From NCBI GenBank assembly GCA_046497505.1, contig JAWOFN010000086.1, positions 1 through 39,074 on the forward strand: a stretch of DNA of 39,074 nt. The letters run 5' to 3'. This DNA is from JAWOFN01 sp046497505 [NCBI: bacterium]. GTDB taxonomy: Bacteria; Blakebacterota; Blakebacteria; Blakebacterales. Below the pieces are notes generated by a model. That model was not told where the DNA came from. It ran no database searches and worked only from the letters and a program-made list of their open reading frames with translations. A program made the translations under genes and the position numbers. Shown here piece by piece: positions 15,460 to 23,738 of the stretch. The stretch's first letter is position 1. Each line of letters starts with the position of its first letter.

Positions 15460-15535
15460 TGGCTCCGGCGGCAGGACTCGAACCTGCGACAAATGGATTA
15501 ACAGTCCACTGCTCTACCAGCTGAGCTACGCCGGA
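15460..15535 (-). tRNA. tRNA-Asn (anticodon GTT)
   Basis: 76 bases with encoded CCA. Acceptor arms TCCGGCG and CGCCGGA pair fully, followed by discriminator G and CCA. TA at positions 8-9, D-arm GCTC with loop AGCTGGTAGA, anticodon stem GGACT/AGTCC-like flanking CTGTTAA with GTT at 34-36 (genome 15502-15500), and T-arm with GTTCGAGTC. It is complete and unbroken, with no sign of an inserted element at its 3' end. Confidence 0.96.
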
Positions 15536-15544
15536 GTATGTCAC

Positions 15545-15562
15545 CTGCCGGCAGACCGGCAG
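15545..15562 (-). other. hairpin in tRNA-Asn leader
   Basis: CTGCCGG and CCGGCAG with a 4-base loop, 10 bases upstream of the mature tRNA 5' end. Possibly helps RNase P or 5' processing, or is chance. Confidence 0.3.
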
Positions 15563-15568
15563 CGTCCC

Positions 15569-15598
15569 AAAGAACGTCCATTCGCCCCTGCAGGTCAA
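15569..15598 (-). promoter_or_regulatory. candidate tRNA-Asn promoter
   Basis: TTGACC (15593-15598), 18 bases, TTCTTT (15569-15574), 33 bases before the tRNA. It mirrors the rrf2 promoter in both hexamers and spacing. Confidence 0.4.
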
Positions 15599-15738
15599 GT
15601 CCCTGCTTGGCTCCGGACCGCCTGTGCTGCAGGGGGGAGCGCATCGATGACGAGCACGTACTTCCAGAAGAGGATCTCCGTGAAGGGCAGGCGCTGGGCA
15701 TAGGCCCATTCCAGCGGGGCCAGGGCGAGGTCGCAGGA

Positions 15739-15774
15739 CTTCCCGGAGAGGGGATGATCCACCCCTTCGGGAAG
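15739..15774 (-). other. hairpin between ctpA and tRNA-Asn
   Basis: CTTCCCG with CGGGAAG enclose AGGGG with CCCCT: 12 pairs, small bulges, 8-base loop. It lies 50-90 bases after the ctpA stop. It may end the ssb-ctpA operon, but no T-run follows. Apart from this and the tRNA promoter, 15536-15826 (291 bases) holds nothing I can recognise. Confidence 0.3.
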
Positions 15775-15826
15775 GACAGCTGATGGACCGGTGACGGGGG
15801 GGCGGGATACCCTGCGGCCGGGGGGC

Positions 15827-17572
15827 TCAGCGGTTCTCGTCCTCCCCCTGCCTCCTGGCGGTCCCCGAGAGTATGTCGGTGTATCGCTTCGGCTGGCTGA
15901 TGACCTGCATGGCGGCCTGGAACTGGGGATCGTGTTCCATGTAGGTCAGCTGGCCCTGCTCGTAGCCCCGGAGACGGGTGATGAACTCCCGCTGCAGCTC
16001 GTTCACGATCTTCTCCCCGCTCTCGGACCACATCCGGTCCTTCGCCTCATCGATACCCGACTCCAGGGCTGACAGTCCTTCTTCGAGGCTTGCGGAGACC
16101 CCTTCTGCCTCCGCGGTGGCCTTCAGGTCGTCGAGGCGCATCTCGGTGGGGGTCTCGAAGGTGAACCCCTCCGATTCCGTCCACCGGCGGAAATCATCGA
16201 CCAGGGCCTCATCCACCTCCACCGTGGCACCCTCGCTGATCCCCCGGGTGTTCACATAGTGGTTCACGTAGCGGAGGAACATCCCCCTGCGGAACTTCAA
16301 GTCGAAGAGGAGCATGTCCCCCGTGATCCCCCCGGCCTCGATGTCAGGTACCACGCCGCCGCCCCCCTGCACCGTACGTCCGCCCCTGCTCTTGAACGTG
16401 GGGTGATCGGCGGTGTCGGGGGCGCTGGGGTTGGCCACGGTGAGGTGGCCCATCTCGTTCTCGACGAAGGGCCGCTGCAGGCTCCGGCCGCTGGGCGTGA
16501 AGTACTCGCCGGTGGTGAGCCGGAGGCGAGCGTTCTCCTTGAGGGGGGCCACGGTCTGGACCAGCCCCTTGCCGAACGTGGTCTGTCCCACCACCACCGC
16601 CCGGTCCAGGTCCTGCATGGCACCGGCCACGATCTCCGAGGCCGAGGCACTGGCCTGGTTGACCAGCACCACCATCCGGCCGCTGAAACGCTGGGACTCC
16701 CGGGTGAAGAGGTCCTGGTCCATGCCGCGGACCCTCCCCCGGGTGTAGACCACCTTCTCACCGTCGGGCAGGAACGGCTCGGCGACGGCGAGAGCCTCGT
16801 CGAGCAGACCGCCGGGATTGCCTCGCAGGTCGAGGACGATCCCTTCCACCTCCTGCTCCTGCTCCAGCTCGTCGATGGCCTCGACGAGGAAATGCCCGGA
16901 GTTCTTCGTGAAACGTCCGATCTCGATGTACGCGATCCCCGGGGCGGCGAAGACCGCGGCGGAGACATCGTTCACCTCGATGGTCTCGCGGGTGATGGTG
17001 AACTCCAGCGGATCGGGGAAGCCGTCCCTCTCGATGAGCAGGTCCACCGTGCTCCCCTCGGGCCCCTTGATGAGGGAAGCGGCCTTCGACGTGGACAGGT
17101 GCCTGCTGGGCTCTCCGTCGATCCGGATGATACGGTCACCGGCCTGGAGGCCGGTCCGTTCGGCCGGGGATCCCTTCATCGGAGCGATGATGGCCAGGGA
17201 CTCCCCCTGTCTGCCGATGGTGGCTCCGATACCGCTGTATTCCCCCTGGGTCGTGATGTCCAGGTCCGCGACCTGTCCCTCGTCCTGTTCCTCCACGTAG
17301 AAGTCCGAATAGGGGTCGAGCTGCCGCATCATGCCCTTCAGCCCGGCCACCGCCACCTCGCGCGCATCCACCTCCTGATAGTACGACCGGAGGATCTCGT
17401 TGTAGATGGTCCCGATGAGCTGGTAGTTCGAGCTGAACTGACTCAGAGGACTCCGGCGTCCCTGCTCCAGGGATGGCGCCCCTTCCGCTCCGCGCAGGAC
17501 CGGCCGCGACATGAGGCCGATGCCCACCGCGGCCGCGAGCAGGATGGGCACGATGCGAGTCCAGCGTCTCAT
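15827..17572 (-). CDS. ctpA: S41 family carboxy-terminal processing peptidase
   Basis: 581 residues. An N-terminal signal or anchor (IVPILLAAAVGIGLM) places it in the periplasm. The N-terminal helical region has LDPYSDFY; a PDZ domain spans about 105-185 (GAT IGRQG, AGDRIIRIDGEP); the protease core has ILDLRGNPGG-type LDLRGNPGG, then NQASASASEI with Ser310 and GQTTFGKGLVQ with Lys335, the Ser/Lys dyad at the same 25-residue spacing as in E. coli Prc. About 170 residues follow the core, longer than in small CtpA proteins and nearer the CtpA-3/Prc-like length. It trims or degrades periplasmic proteins from the C-terminus, often cell-wall hydrolases. ATG overlaps the tmk stop by 4 bases. Confidence 0.92.
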   Translation of the reverse strand: MRRWTRIVPILLAAAVGIGLMSRPVLRGAEGAPSLEQGRRSPLSQFSSNYQLIGTIYNEILRSYYQEVDAREVAVAGLKGMMRQLDPYSDFYVEEQDEGQVADLDITTQGEYSGIGATIGRQGESLAIIAPMKGSPAERTGLQAGDRIIRIDGEPSRHLSTSKAASLIKGPEGSTVDLLIERDGFPDPLEFTITRETIEVNDVSAAVFAAPGIAYIEIGRFTKNSGHFLVEAIDELEQEQEVEGIVLDLRGNPGGLLDEALAVAEPFLPDGEKVVYTRGRVRGMDQDLFTRESQRFSGRMVVLVNQASASASEIVAGAMQDLDRAVVVGQTTFGKGLVQTVAPLKENARLRLTTGEYFTPSGRSLQRPFVENEMGHLTVANPSAPDTADHPTFKSRGGRTVQGGGGVVPDIEAGGITGDMLLFDLKFRRGMFLRYVNHYVNTRGISEGATVEVDEALVDDFRRWTESEGFTFETPTEMRLDDLKATAEAEGVSASLEEGLSALESGIDEAKDRMWSESGEKIVNELQREFITRLRGYEQGQLTYMEHDPQFQAAMQVISQPKRYTDILSGTARRQGEDENR

Positions 17573-18246
17573 AACAACCCCTTCCGGCCCAGGTGGGCCC
17601 GGATGATGGTTCGGATCTCCTCCTCTATGACCTCCGGGTTCCGTTCCGCGTCGATGACCCGGATCCGCCCCCCGGAAGCCTCGGCGAGGGCCAGGAACCC
17701 GCGGCGCACCCGCTCGAGGAACGCCCTCCCCTCACCTTCCAGACGGTCAGCCCCCCGCCCGGCATCCCGGGCCCGCTGCAGTCCGCGGACCGGGTCGATA
17801 TCCAGCAGCAGGGTGAGGTCGGGCTCGATCCCTCCCGCGGCGAGCTGGTTCGCCTCCCGGATGGCCTCCGCATCCTCCTCCGCCGCCCGTCCCGTCTCCC
17901 GGCCGTATGCCTGATAGGCGAGGGTCGAATCCAGGAAGCGGTCGCATATGACGACCTTCCCCGCCTCCAGAGCGGGCCGTATCACCCGGGCAACGTGCTC
18001 GGCCCGGCTCGCCAGGTAGAGCAGCACCTCCGTCTCCCATCCCATAGGGCTGCCGGGATCCAGGAGTATCTCGCGGATCCGTTCTGCGACGGGAGGGCCG
18101 CCCGGCTCCCGCGTCGCAGCCACCTCGAGGCCCTGGACGCTGACCCAGCCGGCCAGCCTGCCCGCCTGGGTGCTCTTGCCCGAACCGTCCACCCCTTCCA
18201 GGGTGATGAAGGTTCCGGGCAGCTCGGGGGAGTGGAGGCTCGTCAC
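17569..18246 (-). CDS. tmk: thymidylate kinase
   Basis: 225 residues from a GTG at 18246; no strong ribosome site precedes it, and 14 bases separate it from rsmI. P-loop EGVDGSGKST (about residues 17-26), DR(F/Y) motif as CDRFLDSTLAYQAYG, and a lid region with Arg residues (RARDAGRGADRLEGEG) mark a dTMP kinase that makes dTDP from dTMP with ATP. Residue count and motif order are normal for the family. It sits between rsmI and ctpA in a tightly packed operon. Confidence 0.93.
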   Translation of the reverse strand: MTSLHSPELPGTFITLEGVDGSGKSTQAGRLAGWVSVQGLEVAATREPGGPPVAERIREILLDPGSPMGWETEVLLYLASRAEHVARVIRPALEAGKVVICDRFLDSTLAYQAYGRETGRAAEEDAEAIREANQLAAGGIEPDLTLLLDIDPVRGLQRARDAGRGADRLEGEGRAFLERVRRGFLALAEASGGRIRVIDAERNPEVIEEEIRTIIRAHLGRKGLL

Positions 18247-18260
18247 GACCGGGTAAGATA

Positions 18261-19010
18261 CTATACGGAGGACGCTGGCAGAAGCGGTCCCTCGTAGGAG
18301 CTGCCCGCGACTACCACGGTAAACTCCCCCCGGGTCCGGGAAGTTTCATAGAAGTCCGCCAGGTCCGGAAGCCTCCCCCTTCGGACCTCCTCGAATCGCT
18401 TGGTCAGTTCCCTGCACACCGCCGCCCATCGGTCCCCGTAGACCTCTGCCATGTCTGCCAGGCTCTTGGCGATCCGATGGGGGCTCTCGTAGAAGACCAG
18501 GGTGTGAGGGAGGTCGGCCAGGTCCTCGAGGGCCCTCCTCCGCTTCCCGCTCTTGTGATGGAGGAACCCGGTGAAGGTGAAGGTGTCGGTGGGGAGCCCG
18601 GAGACCACCAGGGCGGCAACCAGTGCAGAGGGCCCGGGGATGGCGCTGACCGGGATCCCCTCCCGGACCGCCTCCCGCACCAGGACGAATCCGGGGTCGG
18701 AGAGGGCCGGGGTGCCGGCATCGGTCACCAGTCCCACGCTGCGGCCGGCCTTCAGTTCCTCGATCAGCCTGCGGGCGGCCGCATCCCGGTTGTGCTCGTG
18801 GTAGGACCTCATGCCCCGGGCGAGGCCCAGCGAGGCGAGGAGCGTGCCGGTCCGGCGCGTGTCCTCAGCGGCCAGCACGTCCACCGCCTGGATCGTAGCG
18901 GCCGCGCGGGGACTGAGGTCCCCCCTGTGGCCGATGGGGGTGCTCACCAGGTAGAGGGTCCCTTCCTCCACCTGGTCCTCCAGATCCTGTCTGGCCGGCC
19001 CCTCTGCCAT
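18261..19010 (-). CDS. rsmI: 16S rRNA 2'-O-ribose C1402 methyltransferase RsmI
   Basis: 249 residues from ATG at 19010, which overlaps the nadE stop (TGATG); the frame runs upstream into nadE but the family begins here. Tetrapyrrole-methylase-type fold: TLYLVSTPIGHRGDLSPRA at the start, AEDTRRTG, GLVTDAGTPALSDPG (SAM site) and SAIPGPSALVAALVVSGL, TFTFTGFL. RsmI methylates the ribose of C1402 in the 30S decoding centre using SAM. Length is slightly below the E. coli protein, with a short C-terminal tail. One base overlap suggests coupled translation with nadE. Confidence 0.93.
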   Translation of the reverse strand: MAEGPARQDLEDQVEEGTLYLVSTPIGHRGDLSPRAAATIQAVDVLAAEDTRRTGTLLASLGLARGMRSYHEHNRDAAARRLIEELKAGRSVGLVTDAGTPALSDPGFVLVREAVREGIPVSAIPGPSALVAALVVSGLPTDTFTFTGFLHHKSGKRRRALEDLADLPHTLVFYESPHRIAKSLADMAEVYGDRWAAVCRELTKRFEEVRRGRLPDLADFYETSRTRGEFTVVVAGSSYEGPLLPASSV

Positions 19011-19843
19011 CAGGTACCCCAGTCCCGGGGATAGAGCCAGTCCACACCTATGGTGCGCTCGGAGAGCTTGCATATGATGGGGAGGTGCCGCTTGTACTCG
19101 TTCACCCGGATCCTTCGAAGCAGCCCGCGGACCATGGCCTCGTCGAAACCCTCCTCGATGACGCGTTCCGGCCGCATGCGCCGGTCCACCAGCCGGATCA
19201 GGACGGCGTCGGCCGTGGCGTAGTCCACGCCCAGTTCCTCCTCGTCCGTCTGCCCCTCCCACAGGTCGGCGCTGGGCGCCTTGGATAGGATCTCCTCCGG
19301 GACCCCAAGGGCCTCTCCGACCTGGCGGAGCTGGGTCTTGTAGAGGTCGCCCACCGGGTTGACCGCACTGGCCATGTCACCGAAGAGGGTCCCATATCCC
19401 AGGAGGAGTTCCGTCTTGTTGCTGCTCCCGATGACCAGGGCCTTATGCAGGGCCGAACGGTCGTAGAGGACCGTCATGCGGATACGCGCCATCACGTTCC
19501 CGGCCCGGATCTTGTCGAGACGCTCGAAGTCGGGGAAGGCGTCGGTCATGGCGGTGATCTCCACCTCCTCCGGCTCGCATCCCAGCCGGGCGGCAAGGCC
19601 CCGGGCATCCTCGGCGCTCCGGGTACGCGAGATCCGATGGGGCATGATGATGGGGATCACGTTCTCCGCTCCCAGTGCCTCCACCGTCAGGGCGAACCCC
19701 ACCGCGGAGTCCACCCCGCCGGAGAGGCCCAGTACGCCCCGGGTGAACCCCGCCCGGTGCACCTCGTTCCTCAAGAACTCCACGAGGATGGGGACCACCA
19801 GGTCCGGGTCGATCCGCAGGAGGTCGGGTTCCTCGACCTTCAT
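19010..19843 (-). CDS. nadE: NAD+ synthetase, synthetase domain only
   Basis: 277 residues. PP-loop LGLSGGVDSA near residue 40, then KTELLLGYGTLFGDMASAVNPVGDLYKTQ and APSADLWEGQTDEEELG, all typical of NadE, which adenylates and amidates nicotinic acid adenine dinucleotide to NAD+. Glutamine-dependent enzymes carry a nitrilase-type glutaminase fused in front; here that domain is a separate gene that overlaps this one by 4 bases (ATGA). The C-terminus has RRIRVNEYKRHLPIICKLSERTIG, common in synthetase domains of glutamine-dependent enzymes. The two products probably form a complex that channels ammonia. Confidence 0.92.
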   Translation of the reverse strand: MKVEEPDLLRIDPDLVVPILVEFLRNEVHRAGFTRGVLGLSGGVDSAVGFALTVEALGAENVIPIIMPHRISRTRSAEDARGLAARLGCEPEEVEITAMTDAFPDFERLDKIRAGNVMARIRMTVLYDRSALHKALVIGSSNKTELLLGYGTLFGDMASAVNPVGDLYKTQLRQVGEALGVPEEILSKAPSADLWEGQTDEEELGVDYATADAVLIRLVDRRMRPERVIEEGFDEAMVRGLLRRIRVNEYKRHLPIICKLSERTIGVDWLYPRDWGT

Positions 19844-20721
19844 GACAGCCCCCGCTCCTCGGGGACACGCTCACGGAGGATCTCCCCGATGGCGGACCCC
19901 AGCATCCCCAGGTCCTCCTCCCGGACGGTCCCGCTGCCCTCCCTGACCCGTCCGACGGCTTCCGGGTCGAGTTCGGCGGTCCACGTCCCATCCGCGAAGT
20001 GATCCCCCTCTGCCAGCGCCTCCCCCCGGTCCGGCTGCACGATCAGGCTCCCCCCGCTGAAATGGATCCCGTCCTCGAACCCGTTGCGGTTGCTCCAGAG
20101 CGTCCAGAGTCCCAGCAGCCGCGCGTAGAGGGCGAGGAGGTCGGACCATGTCCCGCGCGAGGTGAGTTCGGATGCCCCGGAGGCGATACCCCTGCCCGGG
20201 GCGGCGCTCGCCACCAGCAGCCCGGCCGCTCCCTTCTGGACCGCCAGGGCCACCGCCGCGGGATGCCAGAGGTCCTCGCAGGCGAGGAGCGCCGCCGGAC
20301 CCGCAGGGGTCCCGACCACATCCAGGGAACGGCCCGGCGCGAAGAACCGCGCTTCGTCGAACATCCCGTAGGTGGGCAGGTAGATCTTCCTGTGCACATG
20401 GACCAGCCGACCCTCCCGCCAGTAGCCGACGGCGTTGTAGCACTGGCCGTCCGGCCCGCGCTCCACGAAACCCGCCGCCAGGGAGACCCGACGGCTCAGA
20501 TCCGCCACCGGATCCAGGCGGGGGTCGTCCCGGTCCATGGCCATCTCCGGGACCAGGTCCTGGAGCAGGTAGCCGGTGAGGCCCAGTTCCGGGGTGACGA
20601 GCAGGGAGGCCCCGGACTCCTCCGCCTCCCCCACACGGGCTTCCAGCTTATCGACGTTGGGCCCCAGACGACCGAGGACGGGGTTCCACTGGCTGACGGC
20701 GACACGATGGGCCGGACTCAT
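19840..20721 (-). CDS. nitrilase-superfamily glutaminase partner of NadE
   Basis: 293 residues. Carbon-nitrogen hydrolase triad: Glu45 (TPELGLTGY), Lys112 (VHRKIYLPTYGMFDE) and Cys148 (LLACEDLWHP). KIYLPTYGMFDE and ACEDLWHP are the forms seen in the glutaminase half of glutamine-dependent NAD synthetases, and the stop overlaps nadE by 4 bases. It likely takes ammonia from glutamine and passes it to NadE. About 50 residues after the hydrolase core (LDPEAVGRVREGS to LRERVPEERGLS) look helical and could dock to NadE. The ATG overlaps the stop of the EIIA gene by 4 bases. Confidence 0.85.
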   Translation of the reverse strand: MSPAHRVAVSQWNPVLGRLGPNVDKLEARVGEAEESGASLLVTPELGLTGYLLQDLVPEMAMDRDDPRLDPVADLSRRVSLAAGFVERGPDGQCYNAVGYWREGRLVHVHRKIYLPTYGMFDEARFFAPGRSLDVVGTPAGPAALLACEDLWHPAAVALAVQKGAAGLLVASAAPGRGIASGASELTSRGTWSDLLALYARLLGLWTLWSNRNGFEDGIHFSGGSLIVQPDRGEALAEGDHFADGTWTAELDPEAVGRVREGSGTVREEDLGMLGSAIGEILRERVPEERGLS

Positions 20722-21200
20722 GAGGAGACGTCCCGGGCCTCGGGGGCGGATTCATGGGCACGGAAGAGGTCGATGACCTCCGGAGGGGTCCGGGCCCTCC
20801 GGAGACCTTCCCGGATGCGGGCATCGTCACAGAGGCGGGCGAGCCGGCCCAGGCTGCGGACGATGCTGGAGGGGTCCCTGCGATCGCCGATGAGGAGGAA
20901 GAAGATGTCCGCGGGCTGCCCGTCCACGGCCCCGACGTCCACCGGATCGGAAGGCCGACCGAAGGCAAGGGCCGTGCCGGTGATCCCCTCGAGCCGGGCG
21001 TGGGGGAGGGCCACGCCGTGGCCCACACCTGTGGAGAGGACCTGCTCCCTGCGGAGGACCTCCTCCACCACCGGAAGCTCGGGATCGACGCTGCCCTCCT
21101 CGAGGAGGGCCTCGACCAGCGTCCCGATCACCTCGGTCTTGTCGCGGGCCGCGAAGTCCAATCGGACCGACCCGTCCTGGAGCTGTTTCCAGATCTCCAC
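20718..21200 (-). CDS. PTS EIIA domain protein, fructose/Ntr type
   Basis: 160 residues from a GTG at 21200, 12 bases after ssb, without a clear ribosome site. The phosphorylated His67 lies in STGVGHGVALPHARL, the PTS EIIA-2 signature (PtsN/EIIA-Fru), and ADIFFLLIGDRRDPSSIVRSLGRLARL matches the following helix and strand. As a lone EIIA without transporter domains, it is expected to be a regulatory phosphoprotein (PtsN role) taking phosphate from HPr. It stands in the NAD/ssb operon, not with rpoN-hpf where ptsN sits in proteobacteria; a second, mannose-type EIIA occupies that neighbourhood. Confidence 0.87.
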   Translation of the reverse strand: MEIWKQLQDGSVRLDFAARDKTEVIGTLVEALLEEGSVDPELPVVEEVLRREQVLSTGVGHGVALPHARLEGITGTALAFGRPSDPVDVGAVDGQPADIFFLLIGDRRDPSSIVRSLGRLARLCDDARIREGLRRARTPPEVIDLFRAHESAPEARDVSS

Positions 21201-21212
21201 GTGGACCGCCCG

Positions 21213-21665
21213 TCAGAAGGGGATGTCGTCGTCCTCTTCGGGTACCTGGTTGAAATCGGCGTCCTCTTCGTACGGTGCCTTCCGATCCTCCCTGCGGCCA
21301 CCTCCTCCTCCCTGTCCCCCGCCGGGAGCACCTCCGCCCAGCATGGTCATCTCCTGGGTCACGACCTCCGTGGTGTACCGGGTGTTCCCCTCCCGGTCCT
21401 CCCACTGACGGGTCTGGATCCGGCCTTCGATGTAGACCGAATCGCCCTTCTTGAGATAACGCTCGCAGATCTCCGCCAGCCGGGCCCAGGCCACGATACG
21501 GTGCCACTCGGTCTGTTCCTGCTTCTGACCGTCCCGGTCGGTCCACTGCCGGTTCGTGGCGATGTTGAACGTAGCCATCGCCTGGCCGCTGCTCGTGTAG
21601 CGGATCTCGGGGTCGGCGCCCAGGTTGCCGATGAGGATCGCCTTGTTGACGCTGCCTCGGGCCAT
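21213..21665 (-). CDS. ssb: single-stranded DNA-binding protein
   Basis: 150 residues. ATG at 21665 has GGAGGAAGG upstream and fits the family start ([19 protein letters not shown]). The frame is open further upstream but that part is not SSB. OB-fold to about residue 108, then a Gly-rich linker ([16 protein letters not shown]) and an acidic tail ending DDDIPF, the conserved tip that docks RecO, PriA, Exo I and others. It leads a housekeeping operon with a good promoter of its own. Confidence 0.95.
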   Translation of the reverse strand: MARGSVNKAILIGNLGADPEIRYTSSGQAMATFNIATNRQWTDRDGQKQEQTEWHRIVAWARLAEICERYLKKGDSVYIEGRIQTRQWEDREGNTRYTTEVVTQEMTMLGGGAPGGGQGGGGGRREDRKAPYEEDADFNQVPEEDDDIPF

Positions 21666-21779
21666 ACGCGGCCTTCCTCCATGTGAGAGACGACTCCCCG
21701 CGCTGCCGAGTCGTGGCTCCGTTAAGTGTCCGCAGGACAACGGGTTACAGAGAGCCCGCAGTGCGCAGGGGATTAAGAC

Positions 21780-21808
21780 AGTATGTTGGGCACCCGGACC
21801 GCTGTCAA
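21780..21808 (-). promoter_or_regulatory. sigma-70-type promoter of the ssb operon
   Basis: Perfect TTGACA (21803-21808), 17 bases, CATACT (21780-21785). The -35 box overlaps the TGA stop of the upstream sugar-kinase gene. It would give a leader of about 108 bases before ssb. Confidence 0.65.
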
Positions 21809-22824
21809 CCGGACAGCCCTCTTCCCAGGCGGTCCAGGAGTCCTTCCCCGGGGGGCCGGCCCGCTCCGCCGAGAGCCAGTACGGCCGCTCCCCCGAGGTG
21901 TGAGAGTCGTTCGGTCCTCCAGCGGAGCACCTCACCGTAACCTCCCGCCCCGCCCCGGAAAGGAGCTTCCAGCAGGTCCCTGAACCTGCTCCCCACCCCG
22001 CCGGTGAGGGCGACCGGGACCTCCTGCCCCTCCCGCCATCCCGCCCGCTCCATGGCCTGGGCGGCCAGCAGGCCCAGGCGGATCCCCAGCTCCTCCCGGA
22101 GGGCCCGGGTCTCTTCCGGCCAGGTCCTCATCGCCCGGATGACCAGGGGGGCCAGACCGCTCCATCGCGAAGGTGCCGCCGAGGCGGCCGACGCCGAGCG
22201 GAGCAGGACGGGGAGGGCCTCGCGCCCCTCGAGGTCCATCCCCCATCCCTCCTGGAGGATCCCGGCATACACCCCCCCTGCTCCCTCCTCCATCTCCCCT
22301 GCCGCCTCCTGTGCGGCCCGCCAGCCCAGCCAGGTACCGCTCCCCTCGTCGCCGAGAGGCCACCCCCATCCTCCCGCCATCGCCGCAGCTGCTCCCGGTC
22401 TTCGGGCTGCGGCCACCGAACCCGTACCGCTGATGACCACGCATCCTCCCTCTCCGGGGAAGGCTCCCTCCAGGGCGATGGCCGCGTCATGGGTGACCTG
22501 GAGGGGCACCTCCAGCCGGACACCTGACCGATCGAGGGCTCCGGTCATCGCCTCGCCGACCTTCTCCTGCACTTCCGTCGATCGCGCGCCGGCCAGTCCG
22601 CAGGCCGCGCCCCGTACCCGGGAAGCATCGGTACCCAGGGAACGGAGACCCTCTATCCAGTGCTCCGCCAGGACCTGACCCGCCCCTTCGGGACCGCCAC
22701 GGGTGGCGGATGCCGCCCGACCGCGTCCCTCCCAGAGGACCGTGCCGTCGAGGGCGGCGACAAGGGCCCTGCTGGCCGTGGCACCTCCGTCGGCCGCCAG
22801 GATGACCGGACCGGTGCCGCCCAT
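21805..22824 (-). CDS. BadF/BadG/BcrA/BcrD-type ATPase, probable N-acetylglucosamine kinase
   Basis: 339 residues. ASKHA fold: phosphate-1 loop in [14 protein letters not shown] (9-22), phosphate-2 in [12 protein letters not shown], and [17 protein letters not shown], the pattern of N-acetylglucosamine/N-acetylmuramic acid kinases rather than of the CoA-reductase activators, which have Cys for an Fe-S cluster. An adenosine motif [11 protein letters not shown] lies near the C-terminus. Probable role: ATP-dependent phosphorylation of amino sugars recycled from the cell wall. The ATG shares its A with the stop of the MCE gene (TGATG), so it is coupled to the PTS/MCE cluster. Confidence 0.75.
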   Translation of the reverse strand: MGGTGPVILAADGGATASRALVAALDGTVLWEGRGRAASATRGGPEGAGQVLAEHWIEGLRSLGTDASRVRGAACGLAGARSTEVQEKVGEAMTGALDRSGVRLEVPLQVTHDAAIALEGAFPGEGGCVVISGTGSVAAARRPGAAAAMAGGWGWPLGDEGSGTWLGWRAAQEAAGEMEEGAGGVYAGILQEGWGMDLEGREALPVLLRSASAASAAPSRWSGLAPLVIRAMRTWPEETRALREELGIRLGLLAAQAMERAGWREGQEVPVALTGGVGSRFRDLLEAPFRGGAGGYGEVLRWRTERLSHLGGAAVLALGGAGRPPGEGLLDRLGRGLSG

Positions 22825-23738
22825 CAGAAGATACGGATGGTGAGATAGCGCTTGGGGTTGTTCTTGATATCGGTGATGAGGGAATCGAGGCGCGTGATGG
22901 TGCCGGAGAGCTGGTGGTAGATGCTGTCTGACTCCGCCAGCTTCCAGAGGGTCCCCTCCCCCTCCCCCACCCGCCCGGTCACCGTCAGCAGTTCGAACGC
23001 CAGGGAGTCCACCGTCCCCGCCACCTGTGTGAACTCGTCCCCCGCGGTCTTCAGGGACTTCAGGGCGGCCTCCAGGTCGTCGCTGTTCGCCACCAGGGCC
23101 CGGTTCACGTTGTCCACCACCGAGCCGAGACGGTCCAGGCTGTCCTTGATGAGGTCCTGGTTGTCCACCATGGCCTGGTTGAGGAGGTCGATGGTCCTGT
23201 TGAAGTTGTCGTAGGTCTCCTTGAGCTGGGACTTCAGATCCTCGTCGTTGATGACCGATCGCATGTCCGAGGAGAGGTCCCCGATCTCCTCCATCAGGGA
23301 ATGGACGCTCCGGAAGATGTCGTTGAGTCCCGCAGCGTTCACCCCGGTGGTCGTGTCGTTCTCCGCGAGCACCTGCCCCTCGCCCCCGGAGATCACGTTG
23401 ATGTACCGGGATCCGATGATCCCCTCGCTCTCGATCATGAACTGGTCTTCTCTCGAGAAGCGGACGTCCTCGTCGATGCGCATCTCCACGGCGACCCGGT
23501 TGTCCCCGGTGAGGGTGATCCCGGTGACCTGGCCCTTCTTCACACCGGCCACCAGGACGGGATCACCCGCCTTGAGGCCGAAACCGGACTCGAAGAGGAC
23601 CGTGAGACTGTAGGTGCCCCGGCTGCGGAGCAGATCCTGCCCCCAGAGTGTCCCGAAAATGAGGACCGTCAGGCCGATGAGCACGGCGGCTCCGACCCGA
23701 AGGCTCGTCAGATCCCGTTTGCCCCGCTGCCAAGCCAT
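22824..23738 (-). CDS. MCE-domain (MlaD family) lipid transport protein
   Basis: 304 residues. One N-terminal membrane helix (VGAAVLIGLTVLIFGTLWG), an MCE domain at about 38-115 (FESGFGLKAGDPVLVAGVKKGQVTGI, GIIGSRYINVISG), then a long helical coiled-coil region (about 135-270) and a short end NNPKRYLTIRIF. MlaD-like proteins form hexameric rings on an ABC transporter and carry phospholipids across the periplasm. No MlaE permease or MlaF ATPase gene is adjacent. The ATG at 23738 has AAAGGA 9 bases upstream and lies 31 bases inside the end of the EIIB gene, so it belongs to the hprK-PTS unit. Confidence 0.85.
   Translation of the reverse strand: MAWQRGKRDLTSLRVGAAVLIGLTVLIFGTLWGQDLLRSRGTYSLTVLFESGFGLKAGDPVLVAGVKKGQVTGITLTGDNRVAVEMRIDEDVRFSREDQFMIESEGIIGSRYINVISGGEGQVLAENDTTTGVNAAGLNDIFRSVHSLMEEIGDLSSDMRSVINDEDLKSQLKETYDNFNRTIDLLNQAMVDNQDLIKDSLDRLGSVVDNVNRALVANSDDLEAALKSLKTAGDEFTQVAGTVDSLAFELLTVTGRVGEGEGTLWKLAESDSIYHQLSGTITRLDSLITDIKNNPKRYLTIRIF

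Noticed and set aside
15460-15535. tRNA-Asn as an integration site
   Set aside because: No integrase, no repeat of the tRNA 3' end nearby, and the flanking genes are housekeeping ones.
15739-15774. Strong intrinsic terminator after ctpA
   Set aside because: The stem is good but no T-run follows on the minus strand, so it is listed only as a hairpin.
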